Shown: positions 55,870 through 64,000 of the stretch, piece by piece
Numbering within the stretch: the first letter of the stretch is position 1
Layout: each line of letters begins with the position of its first letter
DNA from: Mesorhizobium sp. CAU 1732
Lineage (GTDB): Bacteria; Pseudomonadota; Alphaproteobacteria; Rhizobiales; Rhizobiaceae
Length of the DNA stretch: 64,000 nt
Assembly (NCBI RefSeq): GCF_039888675.1
Contig: NZ_JBDQQR010000004.1
Span: 310,001 to 374,000, forward strand
Reading direction: 5' to 3'
Translations under genes and position numbers: made by a program
The notes under the pieces: model-generated
What the model saw: the letters and a program-made list of their open reading frames with translations, nothing else
The model's database searches: none
Told to the model about the DNA's origin: nothing

Positions 55870-56235
55870 ACTAGCTCAAATGCGAAGAGAAAGCGGCGGC
55901 CACCTGCCGCCGTTGTCACGCTTACCCGATCTCGCCGAAGGCCGTTGGCGCAGCAAAAAAGGCCACCGAAACCACCTGTGCCGATAGTCAGGCCAGTGAG
56001 CAAGAAACATCCTTAATTTCAGAGAAGTTACTCCCTGTCAGCGAAGGCACGTTTATAGGGCAATAGCGTAAACGTAGTTGTCATCTTCACCCGGTGCGGC
56101 GCACCGAGAGGGATTCGAACTCCGCGCTGACGCGTGCCCGTATCTTTCGCCGAGGCACCCTTCCGCCATACCCGTCGTGGCGATCTCTATCTGCTCGAAC
56201 CGCAGCGCGATCCCGAACAACACGATGGCTGAAGC
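55870..56235. other. Gene-free stretch with terminal hairpin
   Basis: About 365 bp between converging genes. CGGCGGC (55894-55900) and GCCGCCG (55906-55912) form a perfect 7-bp stem around CACCT, 24 bp after the reverse-transcriptase stop; no T-run follows. The region also has a tRNA T-arm-like string at about 56107-56122, treated under rejected items. It could hold a non-coding RNA for the reverse transcriptase, but I cannot define one. Confidence 0.4.
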
Positions 56236-57795
56236 TTAGGGTTCTATGCCGTATCTATTGTCAAAATCTTCGAAGGCATCCGCGACAATTGCCTCGATTT
56301 GCTGCACCTCTTCATCACGCAGCTTCTCAAACTCGCTGGCGCGGCGGCGCTTGCTGAGAGACCCGCCGTTCTGGCGGATATGCATGATGAGGTCCTGCGC
56401 CATGCGGTCAGGCATTTCGACCAGGTTCATGATGGCGGTCAGCGCCTGATCGCGGCATTTTAGGTAGTCGATCTCGCGCGGCAGATCGACCTCTACGGTT
56501 TGCTGCACGCAGCTAAACAAGAACTCAGCCTCCTCGGTGCAGTCGAAATAGCGATAGAGGTCCGCCGTGTCATTGGTCACCTCGACATTGTGAGTGGGCT
56601 GGGCGCGCCAGTCGATGAACTCCATCAGGAGACCGGAATGCCGCTTCAGGGTCGTGACGTAGTCGTCGATGCGATCCAGCATGACGGCGGAAACGGGAAA
56701 TACCATGCCTGGCGGGGTGTATTTGCGCTCGGCGAGCACGTGGTGAATGAGACAGCGATGTAGGCGCCCGTTGCCGTCGGCCAGCGGGTGCACATAGACA
56801 AACCCGAACGCGATTGCCGCGGCCTGCAGGACAGGATCGACGTCTGAGGTCCGCAGCCTGTTGTTGCATTCATTGAGGCCGCTCATGATCTCGGGAACAT
56901 CCTGAGGACGGGCACCGATGAACTCGGGCAGCGGATCATGGTTATGGTCCCGCTCGCCCAGAAACACACCCTCGCTGCGATATCCGATCTCGGTGAACCG
57001 GTCGTCGCCGATGAGGATGCGGTGCAGGCGGTAGATCTCGGTCTGGTTTAGCGGACGCTTGCCGGCCTCCAAAACAGCACGCCCCCAACGCTCGAGCCGG
57101 TTGGCCGGTGCGCCTTCCCCTTCGATTTCAAAGCTCGCGCGGCTGTCGGCGAGAAGGAGAAAGCTCGCGGCCCGGGAAACGACATGTGCGCCCGTTCGGC
57201 CGATGGTCTCCTGCGCCTTTCTGGAAAGGTCGAGGGCCAGAAATGCTTCCAGCTTTCTCGTGCGCCTGATGATCGGACAGAACGTACCCGTGCCAAGCAA
57301 ATTGTTACGCACGCGATGGCGCAGAGACAGCGACGCGGGGCCGGTGAAATAGACTTCGGGATCGAGTGCGTCGACGGCGGTGACTGTGGGGGCGTCGTCG
57401 ATATCGAGGCGCTTGCCGCTCAGAATTTCATAAAAGAACCACGCGCGCCGCGTCACCGCGCCGGTCGGTGTTCGCTGGATGAAATCTATGAGGTCCTGTT
57501 CCGGCAATGCATCGAGGATGCGTTTGAGAACCAGAAGATCGATCGGCTCATGGCGCAGGGCAAAGCCGAGATGGGCGTCCAGGGTGTCGTCCGGTTGATA
57601 TCGCTTGTCGTAGACTTCCCAGATGCCCTCCTGCCGGCGATTGCCGCGCACATGGCGTTCGGAAATGCAGGCGGGGCTTCTCACGGGCGCCTTCACGTCG
57701 AGCACGTGGACGAGAGCGGCCCACCCTGCGAGCCGCGTGCCCTCTGGAACGGGTTCGTTCTGAAAATGGGCAGGAGTCCCGATATCCAGTTTCAT
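56236..57795 (-). CDS. Class II Fic-domain protein with inhibitory helix
   Basis: Product of 519 residues. Fic active site HPLADGNGR at 336-344 (H336 catalytic). An S-x3-E-G inhibitory motif, SFEIEG at 221-226, lies N-terminal to it, the class II arrangement in which E225 blocks ATP placement. The flap GYRSEGVFLG is at 271-280. The extra N-terminal 200 residues and C-terminal winged-helix-like tail (LSKRRRASEFEKL) are common in larger Fic proteins. It should AMPylate or otherwise modify a host protein when de-repressed. Transcribed toward the reverse transcriptase operon. Confidence 0.9.
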   Translation of the reverse strand: MKLDIGTPAHFQNEPVPEGTRLAGWAALVHVLDVKAPVRSPACISERHVRGNRRQEGIWEVYDKRYQPDDTLDAHLGFALRHEPIDLLVLKRILDALPEQDLIDFIQRTPTGAVTRRAWFFYEILSGKRLDIDDAPTVTAVDALDPEVYFTGPASLSLRHRVRNNLLGTGTFCPIIRRTRKLEAFLALDLSRKAQETIGRTGAHVVSRAASFLLLADSRASFEIEGEGAPANRLERWGRAVLEAGKRPLNQTEIYRLHRILIGDDRFTEIGYRSEGVFLGERDHNHDPLPEFIGARPQDVPEIMSGLNECNNRLRTSDVDPVLQAAAIAFGFVYVHPLADGNGRLHRCLIHHVLAERKYTPPGMVFPVSAVMLDRIDDYVTTLKRHSGLLMEFIDWRAQPTHNVEVTNDTADLYRYFDCTEEAEFLFSCVQQTVEVDLPREIDYLKCRDQALTAIMNLVEMPDRMAQDLIMHIRQNGGSLSKRRRASEFEKLRDEEVQQIEAIVADAFEDFDNRYGIEP

Positions 57796-57971
57796 GTCGG
57801 CTTTCTCTCATGATCGTCGAAAAGCAATCATGCATCGCACATTCTGTCGAAGGGAATTTACAGCTCAAGGATTGAAAATCAATCACCGATGTCGAAAGTC
57901 GCTCATGAAAAGAGATAGGTGTCGATAGCAAGACGAAGGGTGCCCGGCGCCATTGACCAGAAAGGAGCCCA

Positions 57972-58185
57972 AATGTCGTCAAATGAGCTCTCGCGCGAGG
58001 GACTGTTCGCGCTGGTTTGGGAAAAGCCGACGCAGGGGTGCCCGGGAACTTGGCCTGTCGGATGTCGCAATCGCTAAGCTATGCGCCCGTCTTCAGGTTC
58101 CCAAACCGCCACGAGGCTACTGGGCCAGGGTTCAATCCGGGCAGACGCCGAAACGTCCGCCCCTTGCGGCGTTCCGGGAAGAGGG
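57972..58185 (+). pseudogene. Frameshifted fragment of a helix-turn-helix-like protein
   Basis: AAGGAG precedes ATG 57972 (MSSNELSREGLFALVWEKP). After a frame change at about 58030 it continues as ARELGLSDVAIAKLCARLQV then PKPPRGYWARVQSG. The LGLSDVAIAKLCARLQVPKP segment looks like a helix-turn-helix recognition region found at the N-terminus of a family of uncharacterised bacterial proteins. The rest of the protein is missing and the frame runs straight into a transporter fragment. Confidence 0.55.
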
Positions 58186-58207
58186 CGATCGCAGGCGGCG
58201 ACGACGC

Positions 58208-58400
58208 TGGATGTTCCTGCTCGCGCTTCCGGCCGGCGCGCTAGCCGACATCGTCGACCGCCGCGGGATGCTGATGGCGGCGCAGCTGCTAGGCCTTCTC
58301 GCGGCCGCCCTGCTGGCGATCCTGACCTTGCTCGACCTCGTCACTCCCGAAGTGCTGCGGGCAGGGACCTTCATGCTCGGCATCGCCGCGGCGCTTATGC
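58208..58400 (+). pseudogene. MFS transporter fragment
   Basis: In frame with the previous remnant, FLLALPAGALADIVDRRGML and GLLAAALLAILTLLDLVTPE give two membrane helices and the D-R-R loop between helices 2 and 3 of major-facilitator exporters related to EntS. About 65 codons remain of some 400. Fused by deletion to the preceding fragment. Confidence 0.55.
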
Positions 58401-58692
58401 GGGCGAAGTCAGTACCGACGTGGCACCATTTGATCTGCTGCGCACAATCGGAAACCTTTGCTTTTGCTACCGGGCTGGAGCTGCGCATATCGAACTGATG
58501 ATGATGATGCTGTTGCTGGATGGCCTGGACTACAGCGCGGCCATGCCGAAATAACCTATATCGCTACGAGGCGCGTGGGCGCTATTCCAATGAAACGTTA
58601 TGGCCTTTGGAATGCAACAACGCCTCGCCAATGGCCCCGCTCGACGCTATCCTCGCAGGAAACGACCTGACCTCTCATTATCCTAGGGCGTC

Positions 58693-60078
58693 ATGACCAA
58701 GTCATTCGATGCGATCATCGTAGGTGCGGGTCAAGCCGGCCCGCCTTTGGCGGGGCGATTGACAGCCGCCGGCCAGACCGTAGCGCTGATCGAGCGAGAA
58801 CAGGTCGGCGGCACCTGCGTTAATACCGGCTGCACCCCGACCAAGGCATTGGTGGCCAGCGCGAAGATCGCGCATTCGGTTGCCCATGCGCAAGAACACG
58901 GCGTCACCGTCGGCGCAACCCCAGAGGTCAACTTCAATGCCGTTTTGCGCCGGGCGTTGGCCATCAGCGCCAATTCCCGCAATAGTGTCGAATCCTGGCT
59001 GGGCGGCATGAGTGGGCTGACGCTGGTGCGCGGGCACGCACGGCTTGAATCGCCCAGCCGCGTCAGGCTGGGTGACGACATCTACGTCGCAGGCCAGATT
59101 TTCCTCAATGTCGGTGCTCGCGCTGCCATTCCCAATCTGCCAGGACTCGATCAGGTCGACGTCCTGACCAATTCGGATATTTTCAAACTGAACGAGCGCC
59201 CTGACCATCTGGTGATCGTCGGTGGCAGCTACATCGGGCTTGAATTCGCACAAATGTTCCGGCGTTTTGGGTCTCGTGTCACAATTATCGAGCGCGGTCC
59301 GCGTCTGGCTAGCAAGGAAGATCCCGAGATTTCCGAGGCGATCCGCGAGGTGCTGGAAGCAGAAGGCATTGCGGTGCGCACCAATGCCGAGTGCATCCAC
59401 TTTTTGCATTCAGAGACCGGTCCTGTCGTGGGGGTGGTTTGTACCTCAGGCGAACCCGAAGTCGCCTGCTCCCATATCCTGCTTGCGGTCGGCCGCCAGC
59501 CAAACACCGACGATCTAGGCCTGGACCAGGCGGGGGTGGAATTCGACAAACGCGGCTATATTCGGGTCAATGATCGCCTGGAAACGAGCATTCCCGGCAT
59601 CTGGGCCTTGGGAGACTGTAACGGGAGAGGCGCCTTTACCCACACCTCGTATAATGACTTTGAGATTGTGGCGTCCAACTTGCTCGAAAGTGGCGACCGC
59701 AAGGTCTCGGACCGCGTCATGAGCTACGGTCTCTACATTGACCCGCCGCTTGGCCGGACGGGGCTGTCGGAAACCGAGGCTCTTGCGAAGGGCCACAAAG
59801 TCCTGATCGGCAAACGCCCGATGAACCGAGTGGGTCGTGCCGTCGAAAAAGGTGAAACGCAGGGTCTGATGAAGATTGTCGTCGACGCCGACACCCGCGC
59901 GATCCTTGGCGGCGCGATATTCGGGCCCGGTGGCGATGAAGCGATCCATTCCATCCTGGGCATGATCCAGTTGGGGGCAACGGTAGATGTCCTCACCAAC
60001 ACCATGCATATCCATCCCACAGTCGCTGAATTGGTTCCGACCATTTCAGGCGAGCTGGCGCCCGTTGCAGATGCATAG
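58693..60078 (+). CDS. Mercuric-reductase-like pyridine nucleotide-disulfide oxidoreductase
   Basis: Product of 461 residues. FAD motif GAGQAGPPLAG (11-21), redox disulfide C42-x4-C47 (GGTCVNTGCTPTKAL), NAD(P) motif GGSYIGLEFAQMF, second FAD motif GIWALGDCNG, and C-terminal H-x-H-P-T-V-A-E. It lacks the N-terminal HMA domain and the C-terminal vicinal Cys-Cys needed for mercury, so it is probably not a true MerA. Function in soft-metal or thiol reduction is possible. No mer genes are nearby. Confidence 0.88.
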   Translation: MTKSFDAIIVGAGQAGPPLAGRLTAAGQTVALIEREQVGGTCVNTGCTPTKALVASAKIAHSVAHAQEHGVTVGATPEVNFNAVLRRALAISANSRNSVESWLGGMSGLTLVRGHARLESPSRVRLGDDIYVAGQIFLNVGARAAIPNLPGLDQVDVLTNSDIFKLNERPDHLVIVGGSYIGLEFAQMFRRFGSRVTIIERGPRLASKEDPEISEAIREVLEAEGIAVRTNAECIHFLHSETGPVVGVVCTSGEPEVACSHILLAVGRQPNTDDLGLDQAGVEFDKRGYIRVNDRLETSIPGIWALGDCNGRGAFTHTSYNDFEIVASNLLESGDRKVSDRVMSYGLYIDPPLGRTGLSETEALAKGHKVLIGKRPMNRVGRAVEKGETQGLMKIVVDADTRAILGGAIFGPGGDEAIHSILGMIQLGATVDVLTNTMHIHPTVAELVPTISGELAPVADA

Positions 60079-60222
60079 CGCGATTTTTTCAGCAATCAAC
60101 GAGATCGCACCTCGAGACAGGTGCAAGTGCGGCAGAGCGATAACCAATTAGAGGGGCCTCACTCTATCCGGCAGCCCTAAATTCGCAAAGAGGCAGCCGC
60201 AGAAGTACTCAGATGTCTGACA

Positions 60223-61010
60223 ATGGGCATCTTGTCGATACTGCTGCGCCCCCTTTTCATTCTTTCGCAGCCAATTTGGGGATGGCCACAAGCAGCCATC
60301 ACCGTTTATGTCACTGAGCCTGAGGCGCAGATGCGTCGTGCCTATCCGCGCCATGGTTTATCGAACTTCGTCCACGGACTGCGCCGCAAAGAGCGTCGGC
60401 TCCGAATTGGCTCCAATTTCTGCCCTCCCTCGCTCTGTTCCATGGTTCAGGAGCGGATCTACCGCAACGGTGCAGAAAGCGCGGACCCGATCGCGATGCT
60501 GTTCAACAAGGGCGATTTCATCTACTGCCGCCCACCCGGAACACGTCGTCTTGAAGACGGACATTACATATGGACGGACTTTCGTGCGTCTTACGGCGGT
60601 TACCCCGCTGATCGAAACCGGACGGCCCGGGCGGGTGAACCGCTGCCGTGGGAGGTCGAGCTCTACGAGCTGACACGCGGCCTGACGGTCGAGCTTGCCT
60701 CTTCAATCCGGTCGGGAAGGGAATGTTGTGACGTCTACAATGACTTCCGGAGACTCTGGAAGGATGCGGGTCTGGACTGTCACTACGGAGCCATCTCGCG
60801 GATAGGCCATGGCGGCGGGCTAGATGTGACGGAGCCACCTTCGATCTCCGTCACCGACACAACGGTGATCAGGTCTGGCATGATCCTGCATTTCGAACCG
60901 AAACTTGAGCATCAGCGGTTTTCCAGTTTGAAGAGATCGTGGCCATCACCCCCGACGGCGCCGAATTCATCAGCGAACTTTCCCCCGAACGCATGCCTGT
61001 TGTCCGTTAG
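60223..61010 (+). pseudogene. M24-family (Xaa-Pro peptidase/creatinase-like) gene, broken
   Basis: The reading contains YIWTDFRASYGGYPADRNR (first metal Asp), ISRIGHGGGLDVTEPP (metal His) and GMILHFEPK (metal Glu). A frameshift near 60925 then moves the end FQFEEIVAITPDGAEF (last metal Glu) to another frame, ending at 61010. The N-terminal domain is also shorter than the usual 150-200 residues. Family members cleave Xaa-Pro or C-N bonds (DoeA-type ectoine hydrolase is one branch). Inactive as read. Confidence 0.7.
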
Positions 61011-61106
61011 CTACGCATCGCCTTGAACTCAAGACAGGTACGATATTGACGCTGAGAGGCACCGCCTTCATGCTGGTAATATGATGACTCGATCGCCGGC
61101 CTACCT

Positions 61107-61412
61107 GTGACTTCTGACCCGCTAGATCGAATCCGACAGCGTTTCCTTGAAAGGTGCCGGTCTGAACTTCGTCATCTTCGAGAATTCAGATCATCTGGCG
61201 CCTATGGTGGCGATGCGGAAGCAATATCGGTCCTGGCGGGGATCGCGCATTCGCTTGCGGGTACTGGCGGAACGCTCGGCTTCCCCGAGATCAGCAACAG
61301 GGCATTTGAGATGGAGTCCGTGCTGATCGAAGGACTGGGCGGCGATCAAGCCACTGCGGCGCTGGACCAACTGATCAAGGCATTAGAGATGGCTTCCGAC
61401 CCCGCGAGATGA
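61107..61412 (+). CDS. Hpt-domain phosphotransfer protein
   Basis: Product of 101 residues from GTG 61107. The phosphoacceptor H48 lies in GIAHSLAGTGGTLGF, the expected four-helix Hpt motif (A-H-x-L-K/A-G-x-x). It would relay phosphate between hybrid kinases and response regulators. It has only a weak ribosome site and converges on the glycosyltransferase gene with a 6-bp gap, which suggests it regulates the exopolysaccharide-type genes beside it. Confidence 0.82.
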   Translation: MTSDPLDRIRQRFLERCRSELRHLREFRSSGAYGGDAEAISVLAGIAHSLAGTGGTLGFPEISNRAFEMESVLIEGLGGDQATAALDQLIKALEMASDPAR

Positions 61413-61418
61413 TCGCGA

Positions 61419-62843
61419 TCAGCCTTGCTTCGAAAAGCCTGTTCGGGTCATCTCGCCCCAATTGTTATCAGCGCGCAGATACTGCCAATATCCCTTGACG
61501 CGCCAGAAATTGTTGAGCTGACGATACCCGAAATTCTCGGCAACCGCCGCTAGCGTCAGAATCGCGAGGTCTCGGGGGCGCGGAAAGCGCTTCAGCTCCA
61601 ACTCCTCCAGGATCAGTGAGGCGACGCTTACGAAAACGCCGTAGACGAAAACGAGCGCGGTGTAGGCAAGCATGTGTTCCGTAGAGAGCACTCCCATCAG
61701 CCAAAAGAGCGGCATCAGGATGTAGCCGAGCACTTCCATGATCGGCCCTAGCACGTCAACGACCAGAATGTGGCCGAAACCGAGGAAGCCCACGCGGCCG
61801 TATCTGGGATTGAACAGCATGCTCCGATAACGGAAGAACACTTCCAGTGCCCCGCGTTGCCAGCGCGAGCGTTGCCGGGCCAATACAGCCAGTGTTTCCG
61901 GCGCCTCGGTCCAGCAGACGGGCTCGGGAATGAACTCGATCCGGTACTCTTTCTTGTTGTCCAGCATGTAGCGATGAAGCTTGATGACGAAATCGAGGTC
62001 CTCGCCCATGGAGCCCTTGGTGAACCCGCCGACCGCGATAGCCTCCCTCCGTCTGAATACGCCGAACGCGCCCGATACCAGCATGAGCGTGTTGACGTGA
62101 CTCCAGGCCAGGCGCGCCATCAGGAAGGCGCGCAGATATTCGACCACTTGAAAGAGCGGCAAAATTTTCTTTGGGAGGCGAACCGTCTTCACACGCCCGC
62201 TTTCTATCGTCGAGTTGTTCGCGATGCGGATGGTGCCGCCGACGGCGATCGTTCGTTCCGGGTCCTCAATGAACGGCTGCACGGCTCTCAGCAAAGCATC
62301 CGGCTCGAGGATAGAATCGCCGTCGATGACGCAAAAGATCGGTGCGCGCGAAACGTTGATGCCGGCGTTCTGGGCATCGGCCTTGCCGCCATTGGATTTG
62401 TCGACAACAAACAGCCGATCGGATCGCGGCGAGGCATAGATCCCTCTGATCGGTTCATGCTTGAGGGTTTCCTCGAAGGGCCGCCGGACAGATACGAGTT
62501 CGAAGGCGTCGATCAGCCGCTTCAGCGTCTCGTCCTTGGATCCGTCATTGACGACGATGACCTCGTAGGCGGGGTATTCGAGCGACAGCATGGAATGGAC
62601 GCTCTCCACTATGTTCATCTGCTCGTTATAGGCGGGCACAACCAGCGAGATCGGGGGCGCAATGTCGCCGTAGCGATACCACAACAGGCTCGAGCGAGCG
62701 ACGGGCGGGCGCCTGGAGAGTGCGTAAGCCGCAATCACCAGCTGCAGAAGATACACAGCGGTTTGTATCAGCCCGAAGACGATAACGATCCAGGCGATCA
62801 CGCCTGCCACGTTGAGCAGCAGACCGTACCAACTGTCGGTCAT
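61419..62843 (-). CDS. Processive family 2 glycosyltransferase, membrane
   Basis: Product of 474 residues from ATG 62843, overlapping the HEAT gene stop (ATGA). One N-terminal membrane helix, then the GT-A domain with VVNDGSKDE (first D), IDGDS (D-x-D), GEDLDF (third acidic base region) and QRSRWQRG (Q-x2-R-W), followed by about four C-terminal helices. This is the cellulose/hyaluronan/PNAG-synthase type that polymerises and secretes a beta-linked polysaccharide from UDP-sugars. No PilZ domain is seen. Confidence 0.92.
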   Translation of the reverse strand: MTDSWYGLLLNVAGVIAWIVIVFGLIQTAVYLLQLVIAAYALSRRPPVARSSLLWYRYGDIAPPISLVVPAYNEQMNIVESVHSMLSLEYPAYEVIVVNDGSKDETLKRLIDAFELVSVRRPFEETLKHEPIRGIYASPRSDRLFVVDKSNGGKADAQNAGINVSRAPIFCVIDGDSILEPDALLRAVQPFIEDPERTIAVGGTIRIANNSTIESGRVKTVRLPKKILPLFQVVEYLRAFLMARLAWSHVNTLMLVSGAFGVFRRREAIAVGGFTKGSMGEDLDFVIKLHRYMLDNKKEYRIEFIPEPVCWTEAPETLAVLARQRSRWQRGALEVFFRYRSMLFNPRYGRVGFLGFGHILVVDVLGPIMEVLGYILMPLFWLMGVLSTEHMLAYTALVFVYGVFVSVASLILEELELKRFPRPRDLAILTLAAVAENFGYRQLNNFWRVKGYWQYLRADNNWGEMTRTGFSKQG

Positions 62844-63877
62844 GCGGCCAGCCCCTCTGAAAGGATGAGCGAAGCGGTGCGCTGGCTGCGCGATGTCTCC
62901 TCCACTGCCGTCCGCCGAAGCGCTTCCATCCCGGTCGCTCCGATTTCCTTGAGGGATTTGCCCGCTGCGTAGCGGACGGCCCACTCGCCATCCCCAAGTA
63001 GCGACGTTAGTGATTCTACCGCTTCTGCGATGCCGATGCGGCCGGCCGCCTCCGCAGCCTCCCTGCGTACCTCCCAATCCCCGCTTCCCAAGCTCGCGAG
63101 CACGGTTCCCGCCGCCGCCGGATGACCAGATCGGCCAAGCGCGCGAAGAGCGGCCGCGGCGACTTCCGGCGATCGGTCGCGTGCCAAGACTTCCACCTCG
63201 CGCAGGAAACGGTAGTCTTCCGTGAGCGAGAGCGCCTCGATGGCCGCTGCCCTGACGAAGGGCGAGCCGTCCTCCATCAGCGCATTAGCGAGAAGTTCGC
63301 CGCTGCGGTCCGCGGGAAGGCTTTCGAACAGATCGATCAGCCGGCGGGAGCGCAAACCTCTCGGACCAATCCGCTCGAGCACGGTCTGCAATGCCGGAAG
63401 CGCGCCGAGCGCGTTTAGCGAGATTGAAGCGGCGATGCGGACTTCCCGGGAGCGATCGTCGAGCGCTTCGAGCAGGGCCTCCACGCTGGCGGTTCCCGGA
63501 AACGCAGTGAGGATTTCGGCGCTATGAATGCGTTCCGCTTCATTGCCCTTGCGCAGACGTCTGCGGGCAAACTCAGGCAGGCGCGTTTCCCCGAAAACGT
63601 CCTCGATTCTCTGGCGTTCATCCCCGCGCAGCAGCGACAGGAATTCGAATCCGGAATCTGCCACGATTGCCGCGGGTATTTCACCGAGTACCGCCATCAG
63701 CGCATCCCGTTCGCCATCCTCGCTGAAGCGGATCAACGAGGTCATCAGCTTACGGCGCAGGATTTCGTCGCGCGCGTGGCGTCTTTCGTGAAGGATTCTG
63801 AGGACGACCAGCACTATCATGATCGCCAGCGCGCTCGATCCGATGACAATCGACAATGTCCAAATGTAGAAGAGCAT
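62840..63877 (-). CDS. HEAT-repeat membrane-anchored protein
   Basis: Product of 345 residues from ATG 63877 (the frame is open 6 codons further to a TTG). A single N-terminal membrane helix (SIVIGSSALAIMIVLVVL) is followed by seven or so HEAT repeats, e.g. VRIAASISLNALG, FVRAAAIEALSLTED, VRREAAEAAGRIG and VRYAAGKSLKEIG. HEAT arrays act as protein scaffolds. Coupled to the synthase gene, it may organise the polymerase or link it to the outer-membrane barrel encoded upstream. Confidence 0.88.
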   Translation of the reverse strand: MLFYIWTLSIVIGSSALAIMIVLVVLRILHERRHARDEILRRKLMTSLIRFSEDGERDALMAVLGEIPAAIVADSGFEFLSLLRGDERQRIEDVFGETRLPEFARRRLRKGNEAERIHSAEILTAFPGTASVEALLEALDDRSREVRIAASISLNALGALPALQTVLERIGPRGLRSRRLIDLFESLPADRSGELLANALMEDGSPFVRAAAIEALSLTEDYRFLREVEVLARDRSPEVAAAALRALGRSGHPAAAGTVLASLGSGDWEVRREAAEAAGRIGIAEAVESLTSLLGDGEWAVRYAAGKSLKEIGATGMEALRRTAVEETSRSQRTASLILSEGLAA

Positions 63878-63878
63878 G

Positions 63879-64000
63879 TCAGAACCGGACCGCAAGGCCG
63901 AGGCCGAAAATGTTCCTGTCGAACGTTTCGCGGTGTTCGTAGGCGTAGTTCGCCCGCAGGGTCAGCGTATCCGACAAATCGAAGGAAATTCCCGTGAACC
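63879..64000 (-). CDS. YaiO-like outer-membrane beta-barrel protein, C-terminal end (partial)
   Basis: The last 39 codons read LSDTLTLRANYAYEHRETFD and then NIFGLGLAVRF, alternating residues of closing beta strands that end in the C-terminal Phe required for Bam-dependent insertion. The gene starts beyond the right edge. Its TGA lies one base before the HEAT ATG, so the three genes form one operon. An outer-membrane exit port for the polysaccharide is the natural inference. Confidence 0.65.
   Translation of the reverse strand, partial: FTGISFDLSDTLTLRANYAYEHRETFDRNIFGLGLAVRF

Noticed and set aside
55894..55912. Classical Rho-independent terminator after the reverse transcriptase.
   Set aside because: The stem is strong but is followed by TTGTC, not a T-tract, so only a hairpin is reported.
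56107..56122. String GAGGGATTCGAACTC that looks like an inverted tRNA T-arm, possibly a tRNA gene or attachment site on the minus strand.
   Set aside because: The five bases on each side of the TTCGAAT loop do not pair as a T-stem, there is no anticodon arm upstream at the right distance, and no acceptor stem closes. At most a degraded remnant.
58693..60078. Annotation as mercuric reductase MerA.
   Set aside because: Only the general CxxxxC redox site is present. The HMA domain and C-terminal Cys-Cys are missing and there are no mer neighbours.
61770..62972. 400-codon plus-strand open frame antisense to the glycosyltransferase.
   Set aside because: No recognisable motif; the minus strand carries D-x-D and Q-x2-R-W.

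Overview
The window is high-GC DNA with alphaproteobacterial gene content: Tat-exported NitT/TauT-type and oligopeptide ABC importers, RpiR and TetR regulators, RidA, and a Baeyer-Villiger-type monooxygenase. A Hyphomicrobiales (rhizobial-type) or sphingomonad host fits best. There is no rRNA or other taxonomic marker, so the genus cannot be named. Chromosomal catabolic operons alternate with accessory islands, and the islands are rich in broken genes.

Left edge (1-3223): a graveyard of gene fragments. It holds an IS91-associated tyrosine integrase, a LysR regulator, an IS66 TnpB, a frameshifted rsgA, an XRE regulator, a glutathione peroxidase piece, an IS3 orfA piece and a lone signal peptide. 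Catabolic region 1 (3224-15091): a leftward flavin monooxygenase and RpiR regulator face a rightward nine-gene operon. That operon encodes an ABC importer, a Gfo/Idh/MocA dehydrogenase, a Cog3964-like metal hydrolase, a TIM-barrel-like protein of unknown function, an SDR, a D-serine dehydratase/D-threonine aldolase-like PLP enzyme and RidA. A coherent reading is import and breakdown of an N-acylated or carbohydrate-linked D-amino acid, with RidA removing the enamine product.

From 15098 to 19270 there are small or unknown genes, IS remnants, and a Ugp-type ATPase and phosphatase. These end in an ABC permease cut off at about 19270, where it meets a helicase cut off in the opposite direction. 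This is a recombination scar. Accessory island A (19271-28022) then carries a helicase remnant with a PLD-like nuclease, a RES-domain toxin-like protein, a nucleotidyltransferase-fold protein, a UvrD remnant, a frameshifted Fic gene preceded by 24-bp tandem repeats, and a 54-codon gene.

Catabolic region 2 (28023-44002) has an SDR, a tandem TetR regulator, an EthA-like monooxygenase, an alpha/beta hydrolase, a complete Dpp-type transporter, two acyl-CoA dehydrogenases, an acyl-CoA ligase and an AbrB-family membrane protein. It looks like a pathway for a cyclic ketone or an isoprenoid/steroid-like acid.

Accessory island B (about 44003-57971) is the densest defence locus. It holds a large serine recombinase, a TumE/TumA-like toxin-antitoxin pair whose toxin start is damaged, ArdA antirestriction, a ribbon-helix-helix regulator behind a near-perfect palindrome, a single-chain Type ISP-like restriction-modification enzyme, an unknown 353-residue protein, a reverse transcriptase with a long unassigned C-terminal region, and an autoinhibited class II Fic protein. 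The unknown-protein/reverse-transcriptase pair is the best candidate for an undescribed system. The right edge has more fragments (57972-58400), a mercuric-reductase-like flavoprotein, a broken M24 peptidase, an Hpt protein, and a leftward operon of a YaiO-like outer-membrane barrel, a HEAT-repeat membrane protein and a processive glycosyltransferase, which suggests regulated polysaccharide export.
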